Positions 9,661 to 20,964 of a stretch of DNA of 24,423 bases are shown in pieces (position 1 is the stretch's first letter; every line of letters starts with the position of its first letter). Under the pieces are notes generated by a model. It did not search any database, was not told the DNA's origin, and worked only from the letters and a program-made list of their open reading frames with translations. Made by a program: the position numbers and the translations under genes. Source of the DNA: Rodentolepis nana (taxonomy: Eukaryota; Platyhelminthes; Cestoda; Cyclophyllidea; Hymenolepididae); assembly GCA_900617975.1 (NCBI GenBank), contig UZAE01000395.1, positions 1 to 24,423 on the forward strand, given 5' to 3'.

Positions 9661-12600
9661 CAGTTGATTTCACTTAACATAATGGATGAGTAAGAGTTAT
9701 GTATTTCATTTAAACACAGCTTTATAAGCTGCGTATGCTCAAAGCAATGATATCATTCGAATTTCGTAACACTTAAAAATATAATAGTAGTATATCAAAC
9801 ATAAGACAGGAAAGGAACACATGTTCCCATTGAATATTAATTGGGGGAGTTACAGATGGAAAGCGGTAGCCTTGGAAGCAATACGGACGTTTAGCTAAAA
9901 AGTACACGTCAAATTGAGGGGAAAAATCACTAAAAAAATTTGTGACCAAACGCAAAAAGGTTTATAAGAAGTAGATTGCTGAAGGAAGTAGAAGAAAAAA
10001 TGAAGGTACTTGATGATCAAAAATCACGGTAGCAGTAAATATGGTTATGGAATACATTAATTTGACTAATTTAAATTTATTGACTATCCTATTGCTATGG
10101 TAATCAGAAAATCAATACTTTGAATAACCTCAACACTCAAATAGGCATCATTTATCCATAATGAATAAAACAATACGGGACTAAAAGTATTATTACAAAA
10201 ATGGACAAATCTAGCCTACTTGCATATTTTTATTTTTCTTACAGCGTTTTATGTAACCTTAGATCATGGTTGTTCTGCTAAAATAGAAGCTACTCCAGTT
10301 TAAAAATTACAAAAATACTTTCGCTAGATTTTCTACTAAGTTAAAAATCAGAATTACACATTTTTGTAAAAGCACACGTTCTATTAAAATTGGCACTTGA
10401 TACTTGCTACTTGATATATTCTTTTGACTCAGTATCGGTTGTCAAGGAAATGAGTAACGTTCTCTTTCATTTCTCTTAAAGCTGAATCAAGTACTTGAAT
10501 GTACACATCCGTCAGCACAAAATATTAAAGGAGAGGTTACATTGGTCAGTTACCTTTTTGCGTGCATGTTTTACCCGATTTGAGAATGGTTGGTTAATTG
10601 AACTCAAACATTTAGAACTTTATTTTGAATTCTCCTGACTTAGGTGTAAAATTGCTTTCAATTTTAATTAATGGCAAAAATAAATAGTTGTTTGAAATAG
10701 AATATATTTTATCCTTTATGACAATCAAATACCAATTAGAGAGACGAAAATCTGAAGTGCATGAGCCTTTCAGTGGAAGAAACGATACACTCATTTTGAA
10801 TGAATTCAAATGAAATCCTATCTGTTTGAATCGGCTTTGCTCATAAATGCTAAATGATACAAATCGGGTATCGAATGATTTAGAAATTACGACGAGAATT
10901 ATGCAACTTTTTAGATTTTTGTCAGCTCAACGTCTTCAAAAGGAGATAAATTCTCTTGGCATTCTGGCTTCCCATACTCATTTTTATTTGACACGCTTTA
11001 TCTTCGCTCACTTATTGTACAAGTTTTGCCCAAAATAAACAAAAATTATTTGAAAGTAATAGCAAGTTTAATTTCCATGATCTTATATCTCAAAATCCAT
11101 GGATTTGTTTGGATTATTTGCTTGAAATAAAAAGCCGCTATTAAAGCGTCTGGAAGTAAGGAAGAACTTCTGCTTATATGCTCCTTAAATCGATTTGAAA
11201 ATATCGCGAAAAATCTAAATTCCTATTTGAAAGACAGTTTTAAATATAACGAATTTCCGTATTTTGAACTAGAACTTGAAAACATGCATAGGATCCTCCT
11301 ATACTTTGTCCACTTATTAAAACTTAGCATCAACGATACGCTTTTGAAAGCAGATTTGGAGATGTCTCTAGAGCCGAAATTGTAAATTTTACTTCGAACC
11401 TTTAGGAAATCAGCAGTTTGAGCGCGTTTCAATCAGTTTGAACTAAGTTTCAAAGAAAATGGCACTATGTGTTATTTTACGAAAAATATTGTTTGCTTCA
11501 TTTCTTTTGTCATTCATTCCTATTTGAAAATTCTGAAAAAATAACCGCCAGTTTTGCTTATTCAAAAGGTATGGGTGTTGTGGAGTTTATACTATGGCGC
11601 TTATCATTATTGGTAGTTTGCTATTCATTTTGGATAAAATCCGTTATAAGACTGACAAAATGAAGTTCTTATGCATTAATGTGTAAAACTTTTGTTGGGT
11701 TCTTGAAATTCTTTGTGGTAACTGCAGCCTGTCTCACCATACTCCGAGCTTGAGTCGACTGTAATATTAGACCTCTAAGTAATTTAAGTAATTTTAGTGG
11801 CAGAATAGCTTAATTTCTGTTTTAATTTTTTTAAAGTTGTAAGTTGTTTACAGCTGTGGTTATTATATTCTATGTTTTTTTCAATTTTACAAACTAACAT
11901 GCGTCTACGGCAAGAAAGCTTAGCTAAAGTTTCATTATGCGGACACATCTTCATGGATTCTTATAAATGTAAAAATGCTTGAAGTTATTAATTTATTTTT
12001 TGTTTTGCTTTGTTTTCCTTACAGACACATGGACCTAAATATGACACAATGCCATTCTTCCTTCCACTTATTTCAGTAGTCATTACTGACACCTCTTTTA
12101 ATGCACTCACATTAGAAGAAGCAGCACGACTAGCAAAAGTGAAATAGTGAAACTAGCAAAAATCTTTAGATAGGGAGGTTTTAAACTTTCACGTCAATTG
12201 GAGATGGGGCTTGGCGTGGCTTAAACATCTGATAAGGCCAAATTTGCAGTGATTTTCCTAAACGTAATTCTTTAAATAAAACATCCTTATCGAGTTATCG
12301 ATAATATTAGTGTCATTATTGTGAGATTGCACAAAAAATTATTCGCGTCTTTTCCCTGCCGTCCCCCTAATATAATGCTTGGACAACCAGAGTTAATATA
12401 AATTTCAACGTAAATATAACTATTTAAATCATTGAAAACAAGGAACTCACTTTAAGATTTGGGAGGAATAAATAAATGATGTAGAGAATAGGCAGTAGCG
12501 GAGTAAAAATAAGGAAAAATTGAAGTCTTTGCCATCCCTCGAAATCGCGTATGCAGAACATATTTCCGTAGAAAATGTTCTCTAGTTGATGTTGACAATT

Positions 12601-15600
12601 TGAGTGAGCCACAAACTAGAAAATGTAGACAAATGTTCCATATGATAATTGAAGTAAGTACTAATCTTCGTAAGCCTCATAACGAATCTAATAATTCAAA
12701 AATTTTGAATACTAAAACATACTCAAATAATTATACAAGGATTGTTTTCGTTCATGGAAGCGGTTGGGTAAATTTTGACAAATAGTGAAGACGTCCCAAA
12801 AATAGGTTAAGTTCATTGTTACTATATATATATATAGTTAATCTTGATGAAAAGAGAATGAGTTTCATTATTATTTCTGAAATAGTTACTTTAAAATTAA
12901 TGCAAAGTTTTCTTCGTTGCGTTCCTAGTCTGTTCAACTATTTAGGCAGATACATTTTTCTTTGTCATGCCATTTGCTGTTACGAGTAATTGCCAACAAT
13001 CATCACAATTAAAAGCCATCTTCTTTATTGAAACTGGCCACGTTTTAGAACAAATTAAACATTATTATGAGACTAAAAAGATCAATTAAATATATCCCCA
13101 AAACGCCTTGCTTTTTAAAACGTTCTGCCAAAAATGTTGACATTATAATGAATAAGATACCAAATGTGGAAATGCCAAAAATAATTAACGGTGCTACACA
13201 ATTGAATTTCCGCTACTTTTTTCTCGATTTGAACAAATGAACGAAATAATTTATCCATATTGACAAATGAACTCCATTCCACTAAAGATTAGACATATGC
13301 TGCCAAGGAGTCTTAGGTAATAAACAAGGTCTGCTTGAAGCCGTTTCTGCAATTACTTTAGCATTTTTTCTTCAAATTTCTTGGAATTGCTCAGAAATAG
13401 TCAGATCGACACCTTTAAAATCTGTGCGATTGCAAACACAAAAATTGATTATTTTTAAAAAAGATCTAAGGAGAGGATAATTAAATGAAACGTACCAACT
13501 CAGAGAGTCAATGTTTTTGATTTGCACTTTAATGCTAATAATGGTTAATTTTGAATGTGTGGTACTACTATATGTCAATTCGTGCGTCTGTTACACCTCT
13601 CTATTACATATCTCTTGACACTTATCTCTGTCCTAATCGTCAAAATAACAGCTTGTATTAAATCAGCAGCCTCTCAAGAGCACTTTATTCGTTCTTTTTC
13701 ACAATAGCAATACTTAGAGGACTGGCCAACTCACCCTGTCCTCTTGCACTTCGATGATTTTTGTTTATTTCACCACTGTCTATCATAAATCTCAATTTTG
13801 TTTTCCTGCTTGGAAAAGGCTGTAGCCTACACTTCAGTCTCCTTGATAATTGAATTTTAAGGAGGATCCACTCAGTCATATTACGAAAGTGATTTTCCTG
13901 GTATTAGTGCTGCTTTAAGTGCTCGGCGTGTTTTTTTATAACCGCATAGTACATGAAATGGGCAGCATCGATGTTTTCTATATGAGATTTTAAAAAATTA
14001 AATGGAGTTTTATTTAAACCTTATAGTAATTTTAGTTTGAAAGCGTGACAATTTGTCCTAGAGAAGTGCCTCCTCCTATATAACATACAAAAATGTCAAA
14101 CGTAGTCAGTCTTCGAGATGGATAAAAATTTACATAATTATTAAACACACAGAAAAGTATTGGAAAATATGTTTTTGAAATATCTTATTTGCAGGGATTT
14201 TTCCTCATTTGAATGAATGCTCAGTTTATATATTTCGATAGGACCGCGAGGCAGTTCCTTGTGTTTCGAGGACTCCTAATCTAATACTCAATTTTCATCG
14301 TTCCTAACTGTAGAAGTTCGGATAATATAATAAAGACGCATATGATACTATTTCCATGAAGGCTTCATAAGCCCCTCACTGTTTATGATTAGAATTGGAA
14401 TGCTCTTTTCAAAATAGCTGGAAAATTATTATTAAGGCCTTCCCTTTGGCATTCGAAGTGGAAAAATCAGGGCAGATAAAGTGATTACATTAAGGGAATT
14501 CCTCTTTCAAAACAGTAACGAGGCTGCAAGAAATACCTTTCTAATTTTCGTAGTCATCCTTTGTCCCACAGACATTATCCTTATTAGATGTTATAAAACA
14601 AGTGTTATCATTTCTATTAAAAATGTAAAGAAAATCAAATAATCTGCTTATCCTATAATAAATATATTTTATTAGATATTGAACCAAAACTCCGTCAGAA
14701 CATCTCTCATGTTCTTAAATATCTTAAGTCAAGAACTATTTAAAGAATATTGATCATAACGGAAGATCAGAATAGTCTTATAATTTATCGAACTAACCTG
14801 TTTAACCTTACGCCTTCCCCGCTATTCTCCTCTCCATCATATGCATCTTGGAAGCTGATGCACATTGTATTATTCCAAAAAAAGCTGAGAGAGAGAGGGT
14901 AACACCCAACCCAAGCCTGAAATATTTCTATAATTTCTAGGATAGCATGACTGGCTCGGATCCTATTTTTGCTTGTGATATGACGGTGTCAATATGTGCT
15001 CTTCGGTTACATTGTATAGCCTGGGGTATTATTGCTTCCTAAATCTGGCTCATCCTATTTAATCTTAGCTGCACTGTACAACACTATCCCTTCCACTCTA
15101 ATAGCTATTGACTGAAAATCTAAACTGAAATGGTAATTTCCAGTGTCGTTTTATTGATTTTTGTGTAAAGATATGTCAAGACTAAAATAATGGTGGGCAA
15201 GCATTCACAGCAGTATTCAGAGTAAGGACTACCTGTTTCCTTTAATTAAAATTTTCGTCTTTTATTTATGCTTCTTTGCCGATAATAAAGTAGTAAAGGC
15301 TTTATTTCCAGAAATGAGTACAAAAATTAATTACCGAGATATCGAGTGTCCAAGTCATGATTTTAGTAAAAATGCTAGAAGTAGAAAATACTTAAAACTG
15401 ACTAATAATGCGAATTCTTTATAACATTATCTTTAAAAGCCTGGCATGGAAAGTGTTGAAGGGACTAAAACCAGTCAGTTTTCGGATTAAGTGGCATTGT
15501 ACCAGCAGTAACATTGATTTACATTTGTAGTTAACAGTAATGGTCTAACCAACCACCTGTATTTCCTTCCTAACTGGATTCACTAGTCTTTTATCATTAG

Positions 15601-15888
15601 AATCGAACTCGACTGAGTACTAAAATGACTACGAGTGTTTAGATGGCACCGTTAAATGAGTTGGTTGTAATGTAATGCAGGAATCCTTTCGATTACCCCG
15701 TTTCGAACCCTTTATATGGAACGTTTACCGAATCGTTTATCATAAAATAGATCCACTACAGAAATTTCCAGCTCATAATTAGCGGGAGAGCTTTCTATCT
15801 ATCCCCATCTCTTATGAAAATATACCGCAATCAGAAAACAAATTAGAGCCTGTGATCGTACTTTGCCAAAGGAAATTCAATAGAGTAT
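9661..15888. other. Probable intron 3 of the TRPC-like gene; no exon recognised
   Basis: Lies just downstream, in gene sense, of the exon 3 splice donor. I looked on the minus strand for sequence following the REKK end of exon 3 and for TRPC membrane-domain motifs and did not find them. Several 60-70 codon frames (for example 9773-9955, 10612-10809, 11223-11432 and 13685-13879) show no family features. The stretch holds an 18-bp AT palindrome at 12821-12838 and a GA run near 14887. The next exon may be too short for me to recognise or may lie left of the window. Confidence 0.45.
12821..12838. repeat. Palindromic AT microsatellite
   Basis: ACTATATATATATATAGT is a perfect 18-bp palindrome built on a short TA run. 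It is simple-sequence DNA with no sign of function. Confidence 0.85.
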
Positions 15889-15890
15889 AC
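15889..15890 (-). other. Splice donor of intron 3
   Basis: Minus-strand sequence AAG|GTATAC at the end of exon 3, a good match to the donor consensus. Translation runs on only into non-conserved residues, and the family match ends exactly at this point (REKK, corresponding to the KQKK seen before FVAHPN in other TRPC proteins). The matching acceptor was not found in the window. Confidence 0.8.
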
Positions 15891-16067
15891 CTTCTTTTCA
15901 CGGCACTGAACGGCATGTTTGATCGTGGCAAGATGATGTTGAGTGTCACCATCAGGAATGATATCATTTGCGGTTAGAAGGGAATGAACTTCATCAGAAG
16001 TTCGGCAGAGATCCAAACAACTCACGGCAAAGTTCATTGATTGAACAGCAAGGCGGGAGTATTCCTC
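15891..16067 (-). CDS. TRPC-like channel, coding exon 3 (linker helices before the membrane domain)
   Basis: The exon is 177 bp and encodes residues 488-546 of the spliced product. The minus strand shows an acceptor CTAACTTTTCCAG|GAG with a pyrimidine tract and a donor AAG|GTATAC, both phase 0. It begins EEYSRLAVQSMNFA, which lines up with the EFKxEYxELxxQCxxFA region of TRPC proteins. CLDLCRTSDEVHSLL follows, matching the LLDxxRSSxELExxL helix, and IKHAVQCREKK matches the LAIKYKQKK end. In known TRPC structures this segment is the linker-helix bundle that connects the ankyrin domain to the pre-S1 region on the cytosolic face of the channel. The match is clear but divergent: the family's leucine-rich positions hold while many charged positions differ. 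The next segment in relatives (FVAHPN and then S1) is not in view. Confidence 0.88.
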
Positions 16068-18317
16068 CTGGAAAAGTTAGTAATATTCAGACATGTCAGC
16101 GAAGCTTATATTTCAACCAACGATTCAACTTATCTGTTTGTTGGGTGAATTTTTTAGTCTAAACAATACAAAACAATTTTAATTATTTTGGTTCTAAATG
16201 AGTCATGGCGAGGCACGAATAACTATTAACACGAAAAATTTGATTTATGGGTGTGCTGCATGAATTAGAAATGAATTGAACGAATGATAAATGTTAGAGA
16301 GTAGGCAGGACCTGAATATCGTTTGGTAGAGGAAAGTCAGCAGTGCATCCGCGTTTGACAATTAGACGAAATGCTAGAGAATGAGTGGCAAAATGTTAAA
16401 TGTGTTGTGTATCTCAGATTGCAAAATGTTATCCTTAAACAAAGGGGATATATTAGGGCCGCTGACAAACTAAAATAATGTCGGATTTGCAATGTAGGAA
16501 TTAAGAGTTGATGCAAGCATCTGAATTCAATTAATTAGGATATTAACATGAGTTTGGATTGGAGGCAATGACTGAAACATATCGGCAACTACACACATGC
16601 TTCAAGAGACTCCGAAGAGGACGCAAGTAGTCTCGATCATACTGTATATTATCAAGTAGTCAGGCTTGATACACATTTGAGAAGTTTACCATGTGGCATG
16701 ATACAGATAGTTCGGATACTACGTTAACTAAAGGTTGATTGGAAATAACTCTCAGCAGTCGTCTTAATCTTTAAACGCCCAAAGATACACGTTAGGGCCC
16801 AGAAATACTGTTAAAATCAAAGATCATGACTGGATAAATTGCAAACTTTAACTAAAAATACTTTTCCGAACTCCGAATTTGAAGATTTGATGATATTTAA
16901 GTGAATTTTATTCCACAAATCTATTTTTAACCTTAAAATAGACCACACAAATGAAATGACGATGACTAGAAAATCGTTGCATGAAGCCTAAATCATTTTT
17001 TCATATAGTTAACAAATGATATCCCTTTCTAATATCTTTTTAATGGCACAACATATCGGTGAAAGATTTTAATTCATACTTGACTATTTCAGTATGCTAT
17101 CTTTCAATAATGGTTACCGATGCGTGACGATCCAATCCGCTCACATATTTCGAGTTTATTTATGAAAAACGTTGTACGGTTTTAAATCTTGAAATTCTAT
17201 AAGAATTAAGGGAAATATGAATTATCATCAAACTAAATATACTCTTAATAATAACTCTACCCTAATAAATTATTTCTTTAGGTCACACCTATTAGACTAT
17301 ATATAATATTATGAATTCTATAATGCCCAAATAGAATGATTTCAAGCCGAGAAAAGGTAAGTGAAGGTCTGTGATTATTTTAGATTTTAGAAGAAATTGC
17401 TTAGATTTGTTCCTCTTACAGGAGTATTTAAGGAGTCTATTTAATTGGGGCTATCAAACTCGCGTTAATAGCTGCAATCATATCTATTTTAAAACCAAAG
17501 AACTGGCAAAAAATAATAGATACTATATAAATGTTTCTTTCGAAAGTATTTTGGTCTACATTCAATAAGTAAAAAAACTTGCTTTGAAACTTTTGGTTGT
17601 AAAATTATACATCCATTTACCCGTGAACTGGGGTCGAGCATCGCATGCTTACCTGAGGTAGTTCGTGTTAACTCTTGAGATAATAGTGGCGACCCTACTT
17701 AATCTCGTTCACAGCCTCACTAAAAGATCTCTCCTCTCTTCCGAAATTGCAGATAAATTGAATCGGTTGTAAAATATACGCCCAAGAACGCATAATGCGA
17801 TACAAACCACTGACTTTGCAAAATTACACCATTTTAAAATTACATCTAAACGTCCTGAAGGCTAAGCTCTACCAGTAAAGTCATAAATCCCCTAAGGAGA
17901 GCGAGTGTTGGAAATCTCGTTCTTTAAAGTTGACTTGTTATATATATATATATATAAAGAACGCTTAAACTGAGTTTGGTTATGTGGTATGTGCTTTCAG
18001 TCTAAATACATTTCTTGATTGTTAATCCGTTATTAAATGAATTATTGTCAGAATAGCCGAATATAACTTTCGTCATTGAACTAGTTAAATTTATAAACAG
18101 GGTTTTTAGTTCATATTGGGAAGAAACAAGCGACTCTTCATGATCAATGTTTAAATAAATCAAAAAAAAATAATTAGAGCATTAGGGTTTTGCACAATTC
18201 TTGAACAATTGATTTTGAGTAATTTCTATTATAACTTGCCCTCAAGCCGATTAGTTACCAAATTTCTAAATCAGTAAAATATATATTTAAATTCGTAGAA
18301 ATAAATCTTCCACTGAC
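16068..18317 (-). other. Intron 2 of the TRPC-like gene (2250 bp, phase 0)
   Basis: Bounded by the donor AAA|GTCAGT and the acceptor TTTTCCAG|GAG on the minus strand. The donor has C at +3 instead of a purine, weaker than the other two donors. No gene was seen inside. A plus-strand 65-codon frame at 17371-17568 has no family features. A (TA)9 run lies at 17939-17956. Confidence 0.85.
17918..17963. repeat. (TA)9 run inside a 9-bp inverted repeat
   Basis: CGTTCTTTA at 17918-17926 is the reverse complement of TAAAGAACG at 17955-17963, and (TA)9 at 17939-17956 fills most of the loop. The arms end at a mismatch on the outer side. It lies in intron 2 of the TRPC-like gene. Confidence 0.8.
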
Positions 18318-18470
18318 TTTGAACTGCTTCTCTTGAGAAGCAAGTTGGTAGAGTTCTCCACGAAGAGTGAATGCAGAAGAGACGGGATCGGATGTAGTTA
18401 AGGCCAAGTAGGCTGAGCTTGTGAGAGCTTGGTAGGTGTGAAGTCGTTGCATTTCCAATATTAGAGAGTC
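18318..18470 (-). CDS. TRPC-like channel, coding exon 2 (TRP_2 block)
   Basis: The exon is 153 bp and encodes residues 437-487. It starts after the minus-strand acceptor GTTATAG|GAC and ends at AAA|GTCAGT, both phase 0. The first codons read DSL, matching the DSLRHS that follows the Cys-rich site in TRPC proteins, which supports this acceptor. YQALTSSAYLALTTSDP (about 449-465) matches the TRPC signature YxALxSxxxIALSSxDP, the core of the TRP_2 domain. ELYQLASQEKQFK (475-487) matches ELxxLxxxExEFK. The canonical RHSxSRIN stretch is replaced by ILEMQRLH, so this is a divergent member. The frame opens with TAG directly before the acceptor, so it must be spliced. Both ends are phase 0, so skipping the exon would keep the frame. 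Confidence 0.9.
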
Positions 18471-19459
18471 CTATAACGTTAACAAGTGTGGAAAGCCAAA
18501 AATGGCTAATAAGGGAACGTTACATGAAATGAATGCAATTGTTTTACTTGCCTTATGTATATTATATTTAGCAAACGCTTAGAGCTAAATTGAGAATTTC
18601 AAAAGAGACACCTAACTAATAATATTAGCTCTTAACAAAAAGCTATTTCTATGAAAATATTAAGTATTATTATATATTGCAATCCTTAATTTCGATTCTT
18701 ACCTAATTTCCTACATATATGAACTTCACCTCTGGGGAGAAATTAATTGGATAAAATTAAATGCATTTTTTTCAAAGTGAAATGAAGATATAAGAAGTTT
18801 ATAAAAATTCGTCAGTTCAAATCAGAAAACCAGATGAAACAGTTCAATTAATGTTCAAATTCAGATTCATTATTACCTCTCTAAATTCATCACTCAATTT
18901 TTTTTACCTCAATAAAAAATTATACTTTGTTTTCACTTCTATTTGTAATCCAATGAAATAAAAGACGCACTAGATGTGGTAATTAATTTATTTAGCAAAA
19001 ATAAAAAATATGCTTGTAGGAAAAAAGGAACTTTGTCTGCTGGATGATAAGAAGAAAGGAGTAAAAAATCAAAACTTATTTTGTTTTTTTAAGTATTTAC
19101 AACAAATCACGAATCATATTTAAACATATTGTTTACAGGTTGGTAACACAACTGTTAGTTTGTTGGCCAAATGAACGTTTTGTGATGATACAAATTTCAG
19201 GAAGGCCGCACCAGTAACCCTGGATAAGGAAACCTCAGGTCATAAATAAAATAAATCAAAGACCGCTCCAAATAAAAATATCGATGTGCTTATGAACAAA
19301 TTTCAAATGGAAATATAAAATCAAACATTAAAACACTTACATAAATTAAGTAAAATGATATATAAATTTTGCCGTCAAGAGAAGTCGTTGGAACACAAAG
19401 CAATAATTCTCTGTTCCTTGAGTTTACTGCTGTTTGGTACAGCCACGAGCCATTAACCA

Positions 19460-19488
19460 AATTTATCAATTTTGACGTTTGATAAATT
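19460..19488. repeat. Hairpin with 10-bp perfect arms
   Basis: AATTTATCAA (19460-19469) is the exact reverse complement of TTGATAAATT (19479-19488), with a 9-nt loop. It lies in intron 1 of the TRPC-like gene. At this AT content one such hairpin in 24 kb is not surprising by chance. Confidence 0.75.
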
Positions 19489-19698
19489 GCTCAATGCGTC
19501 ACTTGGAGTTGGTATACAACTTCATTTTGATTGAATCCCCTCAAGCAAGCTTTTGCTTCAACTCAGGGGAAGAAACGTGAATTCAAATCTTAAAGTAGGC
19601 TGTGATGGTACTAATTAACATCTTGATACTGAATAATTTCACATGCTTATCACAATGAAAAATAATAATTTTTAAATAATGTGGACAGTAATGCTAAG

Positions 19699-19758
19699 TT
19701 GACTGTATGATCAGTCAATAGGATATTTTATCTCAGAGTATCTGAGATGAAAATATTT
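19699..19758. repeat. Two adjacent hairpins
   Basis: The first is TTGACTG (19699-19705) against CAGTCAA (19712-19718) with a 6-nt loop. The second is ATCTCAGA (19730-19737) against TCTGAGAT (19741-19748) with a 3-nt loop. The second extends outward through ATATTTT and AAAATAT with a one-base bulge, giving about 15 paired bases. Both lie in intron 1. No known RNA family recognised. Confidence 0.7.
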
Positions 19759-20964
19759 TGTACATTTTGATGGCGAAGAAATGTGGTTCGAAGTCATATC
19801 TCAAACCTAGACAAAAAGAGCTAAAACAGATGTAAATTTCCATAAATTGTCTCAAATTTCTTTTTCAATAAACTTTGATTTTGTTTCAACTGCAACATAA
19901 ATATAACTTTAAACTGTCGATTTAAGAGAGCCGATTCCAGATGGCACGATTTCCAAGCTCATCAAAATATATTCTGGAATTATGTTTTTCCCATGCTCAT
20001 TGAAAGCTGTCCCTATAACATTAATATCAGATGGAAGAATGCATAATCATTGGAGCTCCATATGACTTAAGGGTCTTGATTTTGAAGCCAGGTAATAAAT
20101 TAAACAATGAAAAATCAAATGAATTGCTCATTGGATTAATTACTAATGATCATATAAAATAACTGTTCCTTTTGCTGTACTTCACTTACAATAGCTATTA
20201 AAGCAGGCCAATGAATAAAAGCTACAGTATCGTCGTTGTGATTGCTGTGAGGATAAGCTAATGACTCGGGGTAGTATGAGAAAGCCACATTTATTCATCC
20301 ATTTATTGATTTAATTGATATTATACGTAGTTTTGAAAATACAAAACTCAATACATTTTATTGACATTTCAGTGGAGGTAACTTCATTTGCGTCATCAAC
20401 CTTAGTAAAGGAAGCATTCTTATGAAGAATATAACAAGTAGCCAGCTATTATTTTGAAAGTATTAAATTAAATTTGTATTTTTTGTTTAAAATGTCGTAT
20501 CGTATATAACTTATAAAACTGATACCCATATGTTTATCTTAGAGATTAATATATATAGGAGAGTTTGAAATATATACAATATTAACGTTTTAAAACTTGG
20601 AAGAATAAAGCTGATATCTATAGGAAATAACAATTTCAGGAAGGAGAATTTATTACTGCGGAAGCTAATAGAATTCATAGATCGCAGAAATAAATAGACT
20701 ATAAAAATCTCATTTACTGCTAAAACGCAAATATTGATATTCTGTAAAATATCCTTGTTCAAACGAGATTTCATATGTGAATATGTGCAGATCATAAGTT
20801 AGTATGAAATGAACAAAACTCTTGATGATTAACCATTAGTTTATAACTTGAATTTAACGGCCAAAAACATGGATTCTCACATTTTTATAATTATTTTTTT
20901 GAAAAAAATATAAATGTTTAGCTATTTAAATTGTGAATTCAAGTTTTATTAAAATTTGGCTCAC

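Larger units (their letters stand above)
18471..20964 (-). other. Intron 1 of the TRPC-like gene (2494 bp, phase 0)
   Basis: Donor CAA|GTGAGC and acceptor CACTTGTTAACGTTATAG on the minus strand; TTAAC could be a branch point. A minus-strand 94-codon frame at 20511-20795 is rich in Ile, Leu and Phe but has no splice context or motif, and I treat it as chance. Several short hairpins lie between 19460 and 19760. Confidence 0.85.

Noticed and set aside
15685..15715. GTTTCGAACCC, reminiscent of a tRNA B box
   Set aside because: The flanking bases do not pair into a T-arm and no matching A box or acceptor stem is present.
15968..16162. 64-codon plus-strand open frame
   Set aside because: Overlaps exon 3 of the TRPC-like gene on the opposite strand and shows no family features.
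17654..17675. TGAGGTAGT, identical to the first nine bases of let-7
   Set aside because: Identity stops after nine bases and the flanks do not fold into a miRNA-type hairpin by eye.
20511..20795. 94-codon minus-strand hydrophobic open frame inside intron 1
   Set aside because: The composition is what AT-rich DNA gives by chance (Ile, Leu, Phe, Asn). There is no good splice context, and exons 1 and 2 join in frame without it.
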